This document shows, piece after piece, positions 17,794-27,489 of a stretch of 64,000 bases of DNA; position 1 is the stretch's first letter, and each line of letters opens with the position of its first letter. This DNA comes from Hyphomicrobiales bacterium. Lineage in GTDB: Bacteria; Pseudomonadota; Alphaproteobacteria; Rhizobiales; Beijerinckiaceae. Both the position numbers and the translations under genes were made by a program. The notes under the pieces are model-generated. The model did no database searches. It saw only the letters and a list, made by a program, of their open reading frames with translations, and was not told the DNA's origin. The DNA is taken from NCBI GenBank assembly GCA_900466745.1, contig UBNE01000003.1, positions 124,001 to 188,000 on the forward strand, written 5' to 3'.

Positions 17794-17878
17794 ACTGCAT
17801 GGGCGGGCATGCGAGGTCGAATGCGTCCTGCCCGCGTTCGGGTCGCGTCCCGCGCAGGGCGCGGGCGCGCGGCCTGCC

Positions 17879-18169
17879 TCAGAACACGTTCGGGTAGATG
17901 TAGCGGATGATCACGCTCTGGATGAAGTAGATGATTAGCAGCAGGATGATCGGCGAGATGTCGATGCCGCCGAGATTGGGCAGCCGCTCGCGGATCGGCC
18001 GCAGCAGCGGCTCGGTCAGGCGATAGAGCATGTCCCAGACGGTCGCGACGAACTGGTTGCGGGTGTTGATGACGTTGAAGGCGATCAACCAGCTCAGAAC
18101 GGCCGAGGCGATCAGGATCCACACATAGATCTGCAGCGCGAGCAGGACCACGTCGAGAACGGCACGCAT
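17879..18169 (-). CDS. YggT family membrane protein
   Basis: 96 residues with two hydrophobic spans (about 5-27 and 70-92). The typical middle [20 protein letters not shown] and the tail [19 protein letters not shown] are present. The start at 18169 ([17 protein letters not shown]) is preferred to 18253 because AAGGAAG lies just upstream and the extra codons are unlike the family. YggT proteins are linked to osmotic stress and cell division but have no settled function. Its usual partner DUF167 is about 5 kb away at 12499. Confidence 0.88.
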   Translation of the reverse strand: MRAVLDVVLLALQIYVWILIASAVLSWLIAFNVINTRNQFVATVWDMLYRLTEPLLRPIRERLPNLGGIDISPIILLLIIYFIQSVIIRYIYPNVF

Positions 18170-18287
18170 CGGTCTTCCTTTTGGGCCGGTACGGGGAGTT
18201 GCCGCAGAATATCGTCGAGACCTGCCGAAAGAGGCAACGGAAGCGATTGACATCCACGCGACGCACGGCCTAGAAGGCCAGCGCCTT

Positions 18288-18363
<76 letters not shown>

Positions 18364-18963
18364 GCCACCCGCTGCGTGGTTGACGGTCCGGCAAGCCAGC
18401 ATATGAGAAATCCGGGTGCTCGCCGCGGTCCGCGCATGTGGACCCGTTCGGAATGACGCGCCTGCATCCGGTTCCGTTGAAGGCGGGGCCGGCTGCGCCC
18501 GTCGGGCGGCCAGATCCCGCCGGGCGGCCAGAACCGGGCATCTTCGGTCGAGCCTCGCCTTTGTCGATCATGCTCAGGCTTGTTTCATCGGATTTCCTGA
18601 TACGTCATATCAACATTTGGCCGGTTTTCGCGCGCTCCGGCTTCGTCATAGCTTAGTTGGGTTCAAGGGCCGAACAGGGCCGCAATATGCCGGCGCGGGC
18701 GATATGCCTCGACCGGCACCGGCGCGATGCCCGGTCTCGTGCTCGTTTCTTGAACCTTCGCCCGCGTCGCCGCGGTCTTGCGTGAGTCAGAGGGGGATTC
18801 ATTACTTCCGATTGCGGGGCGAGAGGCCCGACAGACGCAGATTTCGCCCCGGCGAATTCCATTTTTACCGAATCGGAATCGCGATTCATCACAAAAACGG
18901 CTCGCAACAAGGTCGGATCCAACCGGCGAGGCGAGCGAACAAGAAATCCGGAGGAGACAGAGG
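18364..18963. other. 600-base non-coding stretch ahead of importer A
   Basis: No convincing gene. Open frames here are on both strands and lack family sense. The part nearest the binding-protein gene is more AT-rich than the surroundings and holds the 12-base palindrome GAATCGCGATTC (18876-18887), 77 bases before the ATG, which could be a regulator site. GGAGGAGA (18950-18957) is the ribosome site for the next gene. No copy of the tRNA 3' end was found to mark an attachment site. Confidence 0.6.
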
Positions 18964-20130
18964 ATGAGGGTTCGCAGTATTTCGGGGATTCTGCTGGGCG
19001 TGGCCGCGGGCCTCACTGCCGGCAGCATTCAGGCTGCCGAGAATACCTACAAGATCGGCATGCTGACGTCGCTGTCGGGCTATGTCGCGAATATGGGCCT
19101 CGGCGGGCGTGACGGCCTGATGCTGGCGATCGACCAGATCAACAGCGCCGGCGGCATTCACGGCCGCAAGGTCGAGGTCGTCCAGTTGAACGACGAATCG
19201 GACGCGACGAAGGGCGTTCCGCTTGCGGTCAAGATGATCGAGGGCGAGAAGACGCTGGCGGTCGTCGGGCCGGTGCGCAGCGACATCGTCGAGGCCGTGG
19301 CGCCGATGATGATCAAGAACCGGGTCGTGAACATGGTCTGCTCGACGATCCTGCCGACCAAGTCCGACTACGCCTTCGCGACCGCGCCGACACCCGAAGA
19401 GGAAGCCCCCGTCGCCATCGCCTTCCTGAAGCAGCAGGGGGCCAAGTCGGTCGCCATCCTGAGCGCCATCGACGTCTGGGCCAGGACGCTGGGGCAGGTC
19501 TGGGCCGCCGAGGCGAAGAAGCAGGGTCTGACGGTGGTCGCGGCGGAGAGCTACAACTCCGCCACCGACAAGAACTTCATCCCGCAATTGTCCAAGTTTA
19601 AGGCGGCCAACGCCGATTGGATCCTGGTCACCGGCGCGGGCCCCGCGGCCGGCCTGATCCTGAAGCAGAAGGCGGAAATCGGCTACGCCGCCAAGGTCTT
19701 CGGCAGCACGACCTTCCCGGTGGCGGGGCTCTCGGCCCTGATGCAGATCGGCGGACCGGCCGCCGTCGAGGGCACCTATTTCGCCGCCGTGCCCTTCTCG
19801 GTCTGGGACACCTTCCCCAGCGACGATCCGCGCGCCAAGACGATCGGGGATTTCCGCGAAGCCTTCAAGGCCAAGTACGGCCAGTATCCCGAGCCGGCCC
19901 AGTGGTGGGTGGCGCAGAACTACGACATCGGCATGCTGCTCGCCGAGGGCATCAGGCGCGCGGGTCCCGAGGTCACCGGCGAGACGCTGAAGAAGGCGCT
20001 CGAGGACATCCAGAGCCAGCAGGGCGTTCTCGGCGTCACCTACAGCTACGCGCCCGGGCACCATTCCGGCGTCAGCGGCGTGGTGGTCGCGCAGATCAGG
20101 AACGGAAACGTGGCTCTGGTGTCGAAGTGA
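18964..20130 (+). CDS. HAAT-family ABC binding protein, importer A
   Basis: 388 residues with a Sec signal ending near SIQA (residue 24) and a type 1 periplasmic binding fold (Peripla_BP_6): YKIGMLTSLSGYVANMG, then GLMLAIDQINSAGGIHGRKVEVV. Typical of LivJ-like proteins for branched-chain amino acids, amides or aromatic acids. It is the first gene of a five-gene importer (J-G-F-H-M) with overlaps of 4-17 bases. The start at 18964 is fixed by GGAGGAGA 7 bases upstream and by the signal peptide; the frame is open further upstream without meaning. The substrate is unknown; the aldolase and converging catabolic operon suggest a carboxylic acid. Confidence 0.9.
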   Translation: MRVRSISGILLGVAAGLTAGSIQAAENTYKIGMLTSLSGYVANMGLGGRDGLMLAIDQINSAGGIHGRKVEVVQLNDESDATKGVPLAVKMIEGEKTLAVVGPVRSDIVEAVAPMMIKNRVVNMVCSTILPTKSDYAFATAPTPEEEAPVAIAFLKQQGAKSVAILSAIDVWARTLGQVWAAEAKKQGLTVVAAESYNSATDKNFIPQLSKFKAANADWILVTGAGPAAGLILKQKAEIGYAAKVFGSTTFPVAGLSALMQIGGPAAVEGTYFAAVPFSVWDTFPSDDPRAKTIGDFREAFKAKYGQYPEPAQWWVAQNYDIGMLLAEGIRRAGPEVTGETLKKALEDIQSQQGVLGVTYSYAPGHHSGVSGVVVAQIRNGNVALVSK

Positions 20131-20889
20131 CCCCCAGCCTTTTGATCGACGTACAGGGCTTGACCAAGACATTCGGCGGCGTCACGGCCCTGGACAAGGT
20201 CGACTTCTCCGTGGCGCCCGGCCGGATCGCCGGGCTGATCGGCCCCAACGGAGCCGGCAAGTCGACCTTCTTCAACGTGCTGACGGGCGTGCTTCCCGGC
20301 AATGGCGGCGAAATCCGCTTCGACGGCAAGCGGCTGAACGGGCTCCAGCCGCATGCGCGGGTGCGCCTCGGCATGGTGCGGACCTTTCAGAAGATCCACC
20401 CCTTCCACGGAATGACGGTCCTCGAATCGGTGATGGTCGGCTGCCATACGCGCGGCGGCGCCGGGATGCTGTCGGCGATGCTGCGCCTTCCCGCGGTCAA
20501 GGCCGAGGAGCGGCGCTTTCGGGAGGCGGCCGAGGCCGCGCTGGCCTTCGTCGGGCTGGGGAGGCAGGCGCAAGCGCCGGCCGACGCCCTGCCGCTCGGT
20601 CATCAGCGCCTGCTGCAGATCGCCTGCGGCCTGGTCACCGATCCGCGCGTCATGCTGCTGGACGAGCCGGCCTCCGGGCTGGATGCGAACGAGACGGCGC
20701 GCCTCGCCGATCTGCTGATCGCCATTCGCGCACAGGGAAAAACGCTGGTGCTGGTCGAGCACGACATGAGCCTGGTCATGAAGATCTGCGATCAGATCAC
20801 CGTCCTCAGCTTCGGCCGCAGGCTGGCCAATGGCAGCCCGGACGAAGTCCGTCGCAACCCCAAGGTGATCGAAGCCTATCTCGGGAGCG

Positions 20890-20906
<17 letters not shown>
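20127..20906 (+). CDS. LivG-type ABC ATPase, importer A
   Basis: 259 residues from a GTG that overlaps the preceding stop (GTGA, 20127-20130). Walker A GPNGAGKST (39-47), LivG-type helical insert (MVRTFQKIHPFHGMTVLESV), Walker B VMLLDEPASGLD and switch His in LVLVEHDMSLVMKICD. The signature is LPLGHQRLLQIA rather than the usual LSYGQQR-like LivG sequence; it probably still works, since the Gly and Gln are kept. Pairs with the LivF-type ATPase encoded next. Confidence 0.9.
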
Positions 20907-21626
<720 letters not shown>

Positions 21627-21630
<4 letters not shown>

Positions 21631-22520
21631 TGGACCTGCTGCCGGTTCTGCTGGTCAACGGCGTCGTGTTCGGCGCAATCTACGCCATCAATGCCATCGG
21701 CATTGGCCTCGTCTACAACACGACGGGGATCATCAACTTCGCGCAGGGCGAGTTCATCATGCTCGGCGGCATGCTGACGGCCTGCCTTTACGGCCAGGCC
21801 GGCCTGCCTCTGCTGGTCGCGATCATCGGCGGCGTGGCCCTGACCGTCGTCGTCGGCCTGCTGACCGAACGGCTCTTCATCCGGCCGCTGTGGCGGCGCG
21901 GCGCGAAGGACTGGACCTATGTCTTCATGCTATTCGCGGTGGCCACCGTGCTGCCCAATCTGGTGATGCTGGGCGTGGGACGCGATCCCCTGACCTTTCC
22001 CACCTTCGGGGGGCTGCCCGCGGTACAACTGGGGTCGGTGACCCTGAGCAGCCAGGCCCTCTGGGTGCTGCTGGTGACGGTGGCCGTGTTCTTCGCCCTG
22101 CAGGGCTTCTTCGACCGCACGCTGCTGGGCAAGGCCATGAAGGCGACGGCGATCAACCGCCGCGTCGCCGCCTGGCTGGGGATCGCCGTCGAGCAGATGG
22201 TCGCGATGTCGTTCGGCCTCGCCGCGCTGCTGGGCGCCATCGGCGGCGTGGTCTTCACGCCCCTGATCAGCACGCAGTTCGACGCCGGCGTCTCGATGAC
22301 CCTCAACGGCTTCGCGGCCGCGATCATCGGCGGCATGGGCAACATGCGCGGCGCGATCGTCGGCGGCCTGGTGATCGGCATCCTGCAGTCGATCAGCACG
22401 GCCTTCATTTCGTCGGTCTACGGCGACGCGGTGACCTACGCCGTGCTGTTCGGCCTCCTGGTCGTCTGGCCGCACGGACTGTTCCGCCCTCTCATCGAAC
22501 TGAAGAATGAAGAGATATGA
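21627..22520 (+). CDS. LivH-type permease, importer A
   Basis: 297 residues with about eight hydrophobic spans. The family start is clear (VVFGAIYAINAIGIGLVYNTTGIINFAQGEF), as is the late stretch GFAAAIIGGMGNMRGAIVGG. One of two permease subunits of the HAAT importer. It overlaps both neighbours by 4 bases, which argues for strict coupling. Confidence 0.92.
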
Positions 22521-23473
22521 GCTGGCGTCCTAACCATACGCAGAGCGTGTTCGTCCTGATCGCCGCCGTCGTGGCCTTCCCGTTTTTCGGGGGCGCCTCC
22601 GCGACGACGGTGATGGCGCTGGGCGGCCTCTACGCCATCGTCGCGATCGGCCTCAATCTCCTGGTCGGCTACGCCGGAAAGATCTCCTTCGGCCACAACG
22701 CCTTCATGGCGCTGGGAGCCTATGCTTCGGGGATTCTGACGGTGACCTATGACTGGTCGCCGCTGGCGGCCATGCTCGCCGCCACCGCCGGCAGCGGGCT
22801 GGTGGCTTTCGTGATCGGGGCGCCAATCCTGCGCGTGCGCGGGCATTATCTGGCGATGATCACGCTGGCCTTCGCCCAGATCGTCATCATCGTCAGCACG
22901 CGGTGGACCGAGGTCACGGGCGGGCTGACCGGCATCCCCGGCGTGCCCGATTTCAGCATCCTCGGCTTCGCCTTCGATACGAAGCAGAAGATGTACTATC
23001 TCATCTGGTTCGTGACGATCGTGCTGTTCCTGCTCTCGTTCAGGATCGTCGATTCCCGCTTCGGCCGGGCGCTGCGGGCGCTGGGCGCCCATGAGGCGGC
23101 CGCCGCCTCGCTGGGCGTCGACGTGGTGCGGTGCCGCATCCAGATCTTCGTGCTGAGCGCCGTCTACGCGGCCCTGGCGGGGAGCCTCTACGCGCATTTC
23201 CTGAACTATGTAAACGGCACCTTCTTCGACCTGAGCGTCATGATCCAGTTGATGGCGATCCTCGTCGTCGGAGGCATCGGCACGCTCTGGGGGCCTCTGG
23301 TCGGGGCCGTGCTGCTGGTCTGGGTCTCGCACAGCCTCGGCAGCTACGCCGAATACAGCCAGCTCATCTTCGGCGTGCTCTATGGCGGCGCCCTGCTGTT
23401 CCTGCCGCGCGGCGCGGTCGGCGAGATCGCGGCGCGGCTCAAGGGCACGGGGAGCAGGCTCCGCTCCGGCTGA
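22517..23473 (+). CDS. LivM-type permease, importer A
   Basis: 318 residues, polytopic. LivM hallmarks are GLYAIVAIGLNLLVGYAGKISFGHNAF, RVRGHYLAMITLAFAQI, and a C-terminal GGIGTLWGPLVGAVLL. Second permease subunit. It ends the importer proper; a gap of 61 bases leads to the RraA-like gene, which has its own strong ribosome site and is probably on the same transcript. Confidence 0.92.
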   Translation: MSWRPNHTQSVFVLIAAVVAFPFFGGASATTVMALGGLYAIVAIGLNLLVGYAGKISFGHNAFMALGAYASGILTVTYDWSPLAAMLAATAGSGLVAFVIGAPILRVRGHYLAMITLAFAQIVIIVSTRWTEVTGGLTGIPGVPDFSILGFAFDTKQKMYYLIWFVTIVLFLLSFRIVDSRFGRALRALGAHEAAAASLGVDVVRCRIQIFVLSAVYAALAGSLYAHFLNYVNGTFFDLSVMIQLMAILVVGGIGTLWGPLVGAVLLVWVSHSLGSYAEYSQLIFGVLYGGALLFLPRGAVGEIAARLKGTGSRLRSG

Positions 23474-23534
23474 GGGGCTGCGGCCCCGGCCGGCGCGCTT
23501 TCACCCAGGCCGTCTTGCACGAAGGAGACCCAGG

Positions 23535-24257
23535 ATGTCGTCCGTGATTTACACGCAGATCCCGCGATGCGCTCGCGACCTTCTCGACCAGATCGCCGCC
23601 TTTCCGGTCGCCGACCTGCACGAGGCGCTGGGCGCGATCGAGGGCCGGATGCGATTGCTCAGCCCCCGGATGCGCCCGATCGGCGTGTCGCAGCGGGCGG
23701 TCGGCCAGGCGGTGACCTCCTATAACTACCCCGGCGACAACCTGATGATCCATGCCGCGCTCAAGGTCGCGCAGCGCGGCGACATGCTCGTGCTGGTCAA
23801 TGGCGGCGTATCGCAAGGCGCCCTCTGGGGGGATGTCGCGACCACCTTCGCGATGGAGAAGGGCATCGCCGGCGTCGTCGCCGACGGCCCGGTGCGGGAC
23901 ACCGATGCGGTGCGGTCGATGGGCTTCAACGTCTGGTCGACGATCGTCTCGCCGGCTCATCCGGAAAAGCGCGGACCGGGATCGGTGAACATTCCGGTCG
24001 TCTGCGACGGCGTGCTGATCGAGCCCGGCGACATCATCGCGGCGGATGACGACGGGGTCCTCGTCATCCCGGTCCGCCTGGCGGCCGAAACCGCCGCGCG
24101 GGCCAGGCGCCGCAACGAAACCGAGCAGGAGGTCCGCAAGCAGATCAGGGCGGGCAAGACGCTGTTCGAGATCATGAACATCCAGAAATACGTGGATGCG
24201 GCCGATATCGCCGTGGTCGACGGGGTCTGTCCGGGCCTGGCCGGCGGCCAGCGCTGA
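23535..24257 (+). CDS. RraA/HMG-CHA aldolase family protein
   Basis: 240 residues. Catalytic class II aldolases of this family cleave 4-hydroxy-4-methyl-2-oxoglutarate or 4-carboxy-4-hydroxy-2-oxoadipate (and decarboxylate oxaloacetate) to pyruvate with Mg. The family loop GGVSQGALWGD (90-100) and the metal/substrate site DGPVRDTD (Asp117, Arg121, Asp122) are intact, which favours an enzyme over the RNase E inhibitor RraA. A C-terminal helix after residue 190 is as in LigK-type enzymes. AAGGAG lies 8 bases before the ATG. It follows importer A and converges on a catabolic operon whose amidohydrolase resembles LigI; a shared meta-cleavage-like lower pathway is inferred. Confidence 0.8.
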   Translation: MSSVIYTQIPRCARDLLDQIAAFPVADLHEALGAIEGRMRLLSPRMRPIGVSQRAVGQAVTSYNYPGDNLMIHAALKVAQRGDMLVLVNGGVSQGALWGDVATTFAMEKGIAGVVADGPVRDTDAVRSMGFNVWSTIVSPAHPEKRGPGSVNIPVVCDGVLIEPGDIIAADDDGVLVIPVRLAAETAARARRRNETEQEVRKQIRAGKTLFEIMNIQKYVDAADIAVVDGVCPGLAGGQR

Positions 24258-24427
24258 GCGCCGCTTCCGACCGGGCGATCGGCTGGAGAACGCTCCGGAC
24301 GGCGGTTCCCATCGCGGCCGCCCGCGCGGCCTCGTCGAGATGAACCGCCCCTTAGCGTGCAGGATCAGGGGCCACCCGGCGGTCGGGGGCCTGCCATCCC
24401 GGTTCCGACGGGTTTCAGCGACAGAGG

Positions 24428-24463
24428 CGCCCGAATCGCATGGCGATCCGGGCGTTTCGTTTT
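24428..24463. terminator. Terminator at the convergence of importer A and the catabolic operon
   Basis: CGCCCGAATCGC (24428-24439), loop ATG, GCGATCCGGGCG (24443-24454), a 12-base-pair stem with one mismatch, then TTTCGTTTT. It looks like an intrinsic terminator for the plus-strand aldolase transcript and lies 14 bases past the end of the converging reductase gene. Confidence 0.75.
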
Positions 24464-24476
24464 CCGAGCGCTTCCT

Positions 24477-25454
24477 TCAGCCCGCCGCGGCCCGCCGGGC
24501 CGCCTCGTTGCCGTCGATGATGCGCGAGAGCGTGCTGTTCATCGTCGCCAGCTCCTCCGCCGGCACGTTGCGGAACAGCAGTTCCTCGCATTGGCGCGCA
24601 TGCGCGATGATCTCCTTCACGCGCACTTCGCCGGCAGGGGTGAGCCGGACGCGCCCTTGGCTGTCCGCCGTCACCAGCCCCAGCGAGATCAGCGCTCCCA
24701 GGACGTTCTGGCTGGCGTTGAAGTCAAGCAGCAGTTCCGGCAGCAGCGCTTCGAGGGTGCTGCCGGGGTTCGCCGCGCAGGCGCGCAGCAGGCGCGCCTG
24801 CATCAAGGTCAGGCCGAGGCCGGCCTTCATCCGCGCTCTCTCCACCTCCGCGGCGATCAGCGAATAGGCCCGGATCATCAGATTCGACAGGACTTCGCTC
24901 TCGCCCTCCTGGCTCGACGCGCGCGTCTCCACCGCCAGCGCCTCGATATCGGGATGGTTCGCGGTGACGGCGTAGCGTCCCTTGGAGAAGATCAGCGGCG
25001 CGCGATCATAGCGCGAGAATGTCTCGACCTCCCCGACCAGGATGAGGTGGTCGCCGCCCTCATAGGCGCAGGTCCGGCGGCATTCGAAGCTGGCGGCGAT
25101 GCCGTGGAGCAGCGGCGCGTCGCCGCGGCCCCTGCCGTGCACGAGGTCCTGGAACTTGTTCGGCGCCGATTTGGCGAAGAGCTGCGAAAGCGCAATCTGG
25201 TCGTCGGCCAGCACGTTGACGGCGAAATGCGTGCAGGCCTCGAAAGCGGCAAAGCTCTGGCTCTCGCGCCGGATCGACCAGAGAACCAGCGGCGGGTCGA
25301 GCGAGACAGAGCTGAACGAGTTGGAGGTCAGCCCGTAGGAGGCGCCATCGACCGTCGTGGTGATGACCGTCACCCCGGTCGCGAACTCTCCGAGCGTGCG
25401 CCGGAAGGCGCCCCGATCCGCCGCCGGAGTGCCGCTTTCAACGGGTGATTTCAT
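24477..25454 (-). CDS. Flavin reductase with C-terminal MarR-like domain (HPAH C1 type)
   Basis: 325 residues. Residues about 14-165 form a flavin reductase-like split barrel (FRRTLGEFATGVTVITT, GLTSNSFSSVSLDPPLVLWS, FAVNVLADDQ). Residues about 185-320 look like a MarR-type winged helix (LMIRAYSLIAAEVERARM, LLPELLLDFNASQNVLGALISLGLV, DSQGRVRLTPAG). This layout matches the reductase C1 of Acinetobacter 4-hydroxyphenylacetate hydroxylase, where the MarR-like part senses substrate and relieves autoinhibition. It should supply reduced FMN to a monooxygenase; the LLM enzyme at 27490 is the obvious partner. Start at 25454 fits AAAGGACG upstream; codons before it overlap the lysR end. Confidence 0.82.
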   Translation of the reverse strand: MKSPVESGTPAADRGAFRRTLGEFATGVTVITTTVDGASYGLTSNSFSSVSLDPPLVLWSIRRESQSFAAFEACTHFAVNVLADDQIALSQLFAKSAPNKFQDLVHGRGRGDAPLLHGIAASFECRRTCAYEGGDHLILVGEVETFSRYDRAPLIFSKGRYAVTANHPDIEALAVETRASSQEGESEVLSNLMIRAYSLIAAEVERARMKAGLGLTLMQARLLRACAANPGSTLEALLPELLLDFNASQNVLGALISLGLVTADSQGRVRLTPAGEVRVKEIIAHARQCEELLFRNVPAEELATMNSTLSRIIDGNEAARRAAAG

Positions 25455-25488
25455 CGTTGCCGTCCTTTGGTCGGACCGCGGCGTCGTT

Positions 25489-26445
25489 TCAGCGCGCTGC
25501 GGGGGTGATCCTGATCTGGATGCCGTTCTCGGTCCGGCGCGCCTGCCGTTCCAGCCATTGGGAAAACCGCTCGCGAAGGTTGTCGAGCAGCCATTGGGCC
25601 GCCAGCCCGGGCGGCTCGTTGACGCGGTAGGCCGCATAGAGCGGGAAGAGCAGCGGCCGGTCCTGGTGGATCGCGAGCCGCAGCTCGACGAGCCGGCCGG
25701 CCTCGAGATGGGGACGGGCCAGATGCGTCGGCATCACGCACCAGCCGAAGCCGTTCAGCGCGAAATCCAGACGGTTGAACTGGTCGACGAAGCTCCAGCA
25801 CTTCGTTCCCATCACGACGCCCTGATAGCGCCGGGTGCGGTCCGTCAGGGTGAGCTGGACATGCTCGTCGAGCTCCGATTGCGGGATCAGTCCCGATATC
25901 GAGGCCAGCGGGTGCTGCGACGAGGCGACCAGCGACACGGGCACGTTGCCGAGGAACTGGAACTGGATGCCGGGGAGCCCATTGAAGGCCGGCGAATAGA
26001 TCGAGAGGCGCGCATTGCCTTCCAGCAGCGACTGCTCCGGCGCTCCCAGCCCCTCGGCGAAGAGGGTGACGGAGACGAGTGGGTATTTGGCGCGAAAATC
26101 GTCCAGCGCGGCGATCAGGACGTCGTTCGGGAAGACCTGCTCGATCGCGAGGCTGATCTCCGGCTCGGCGACGGTGCCGATGCTTTTCGCGCGGGCGCGC
26201 AGGGCGTCGGCGCTGCTGACGATGCGCTTGGCATCGGCAAGGATCGCCTTTCCGGCGTCGGTGAGCTGCGGAAGCTTGTGCGAGCGGTCGAAGAGCTGCA
26301 GCTCGAGCGCATCCTCGAGCGATTGCACCGACTGGCTGACCGCGGACTGGACCCGGTTGAGCTTGCGCGCCGCCGCCGAGAAGCTGCCCAGCTCCGACAC
26401 GGTGATGAGTATCAGGAGCTGATCCAGGGTCATCCTGTTGATCAT
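25489..26445 (-). CDS. LysR-type transcriptional regulator
   Basis: 318 residues. N-terminal helix-turn-helix (about 5-65: MTLDQLLILITVSELGSFSA, then RVQSAVSQSVQSLE) and an effector-binding domain (about 95-300). The start at 26445 (MINRMTLDQ) has GGAGGG upstream; ATG 26433 is an alternative. It lies inside the minus-strand catabolic operon, 34 bases before the reductase gene and 163 bases after the amidohydrolase gene, so it may also have its own promoter. A palindromic T-N11-A site at 30072-30090, upstream of the first operon gene, is its likely target. Confidence 0.9.
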   Translation of the reverse strand: MINRMTLDQLLILITVSELGSFSAAARKLNRVQSAVSQSVQSLEDALELQLFDRSHKLPQLTDAGKAILADAKRIVSSADALRARAKSIGTVAEPEISLAIEQVFPNDVLIAALDDFRAKYPLVSVTLFAEGLGAPEQSLLEGNARLSIYSPAFNGLPGIQFQFLGNVPVSLVASSQHPLASISGLIPQSELDEHVQLTLTDRTRRYQGVVMGTKCWSFVDQFNRLDFALNGFGWCVMPTHLARPHLEAGRLVELRLAIHQDRPLLFPLYAAYRVNEPPGLAAQWLLDNLRERFSQWLERQARRTENGIQIRITPAAR

Positions 26446-26608
26446 GTCCGTGCTCCCTCCAAAGAACCGGGCACGGTGATAGCGCGAACGATCCGGCATG
26501 CCACGAGGAAGTTGCCGGCGCTCGCGAGGCCCGGCGGCGCCGTTTCCGCCGGGGATTCCCGTCGCAGGCTTCGCAGTGTGGGGAACCGTCCGCATCCGCG
26601 ATCGCTCC

Positions 26609-27451
26609 TCAGAAGCCGTAGAGGCGCGCCGGATTATCGGCGAGGATCGCCTTGCGATCGGCGTCGGAATCGGTGCAGGCGAGCAAGAAGTCGAGCAGGT
26701 CCGCATCGTCGGGCGCATGCTCGTTCAGATGCGTCGGATGCGGCCAGTCCGATGCCCAGAGGAGGCGCTCGGCGGATTGACGCACCAGCGCGGCCGCCAG
26801 CGGAACGACGTCGGCATAGTCCGGGCCGCCGCGCCTGGAGATGTGATAGGCGCCCGAGATCTTGACGTAGACGTTATCTTGAGCGGCCAGCCGCAGCAGG
26901 GAGCGGAACGCTTCGTGATCGGGGGGGACCGGCTGCGAGTAGCGCCCGATATGGTCGAGCACGACGGTTCCCGGAAGGCGCGCGATCAACGCCTCGTATT
27001 GCGGCAGCTCCATGCCGTCGAGCTGCACCTGGACGTGCCAGCCGCTGCCGGCGAGGCGCTGCGCCATCACCGGCAATTCGCGCCATTCCATCATGCCGCC
27101 GCGCATCTGGTGGAAGCGCACGCCGCGGGCGCCGCGCTTCCAGAGGCTGTCGAGCTCGGCGTCGGAGATCGTGGTCGGCACCGTCACGACGGTGCGCGCG
27201 GCGTCGCCGATCGCCGCGGCGGCGTCGAGGATGCAGCGATTGTCGAAGCCGTAGCTGACCGGCTGGACCAGGACCATCCGCTCAAGGCCGAGCCGCTCCT
27301 GGACCTTCCTGTAATCCGCCAGCAGGAAGTCCGGCGGAAACAACCACGCCTTCGACGAGGTCGGATAGGCGCTGTCGTAGACGTGCATATGGGTGTCGCA
27401 AGCGCCGGCAGGCGCCTTGAGCCGGGGGGCTCGCTTGGGCGTCGTGGACAT
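26609..27451 (-). CDS. Amidohydrolase 2 family, LigI-like (2-pyrone-4,6-dicarboxylate lactonase type)
   Basis: 280 residues, a TIM-barrel hydrolase. The HxH is in ACDTHMHVYD (His21, His23), TVVLDHIGRY and VYVKISGAYHISR are in the middle, and LLWASDWPHPTH near the end carries the catalytic Asp, as in PDC lactonases. LigI opens a pyrone lactone in protocatechuate 4,5-cleavage; relatives open sugar lactones. It sits 38 bases after the flavin monooxygenase gene in one operon. The RraA/CHA-aldolase-like gene nearby fits a LigI-LigK-like end of pathway, but no ring-cleavage dioxygenase or hydratase is intact here, so the substrate is open. Confidence 0.82.
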   Translation of the reverse strand: MSTTPKRAPRLKAPAGACDTHMHVYDSAYPTSSKAWLFPPDFLLADYRKVQERLGLERMVLVQPVSYGFDNRCILDAAAAIGDAARTVVTVPTTISDAELDSLWKRGARGVRFHQMRGGMMEWRELPVMAQRLAGSGWHVQVQLDGMELPQYEALIARLPGTVVLDHIGRYSQPVPPDHEAFRSLLRLAAQDNVYVKISGAYHISRRGGPDYADVVPLAAALVRQSAERLLWASDWPHPTHLNEHAPDDADLLDFLLACTDSDADRKAILADNPARLYGF

Positions 27452-27489
27452 CGTCGCCTCTTTCCTGCTGCGTGACTTGGGGGGAGCGG

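Noticed and set aside
23535-24257. Regulator of RNase E activity (RraA)
   Set aside because: The catalytic Arg-Asp pair and the C-terminal extension of HMG/CHA aldolases are present, and the context is catabolic.
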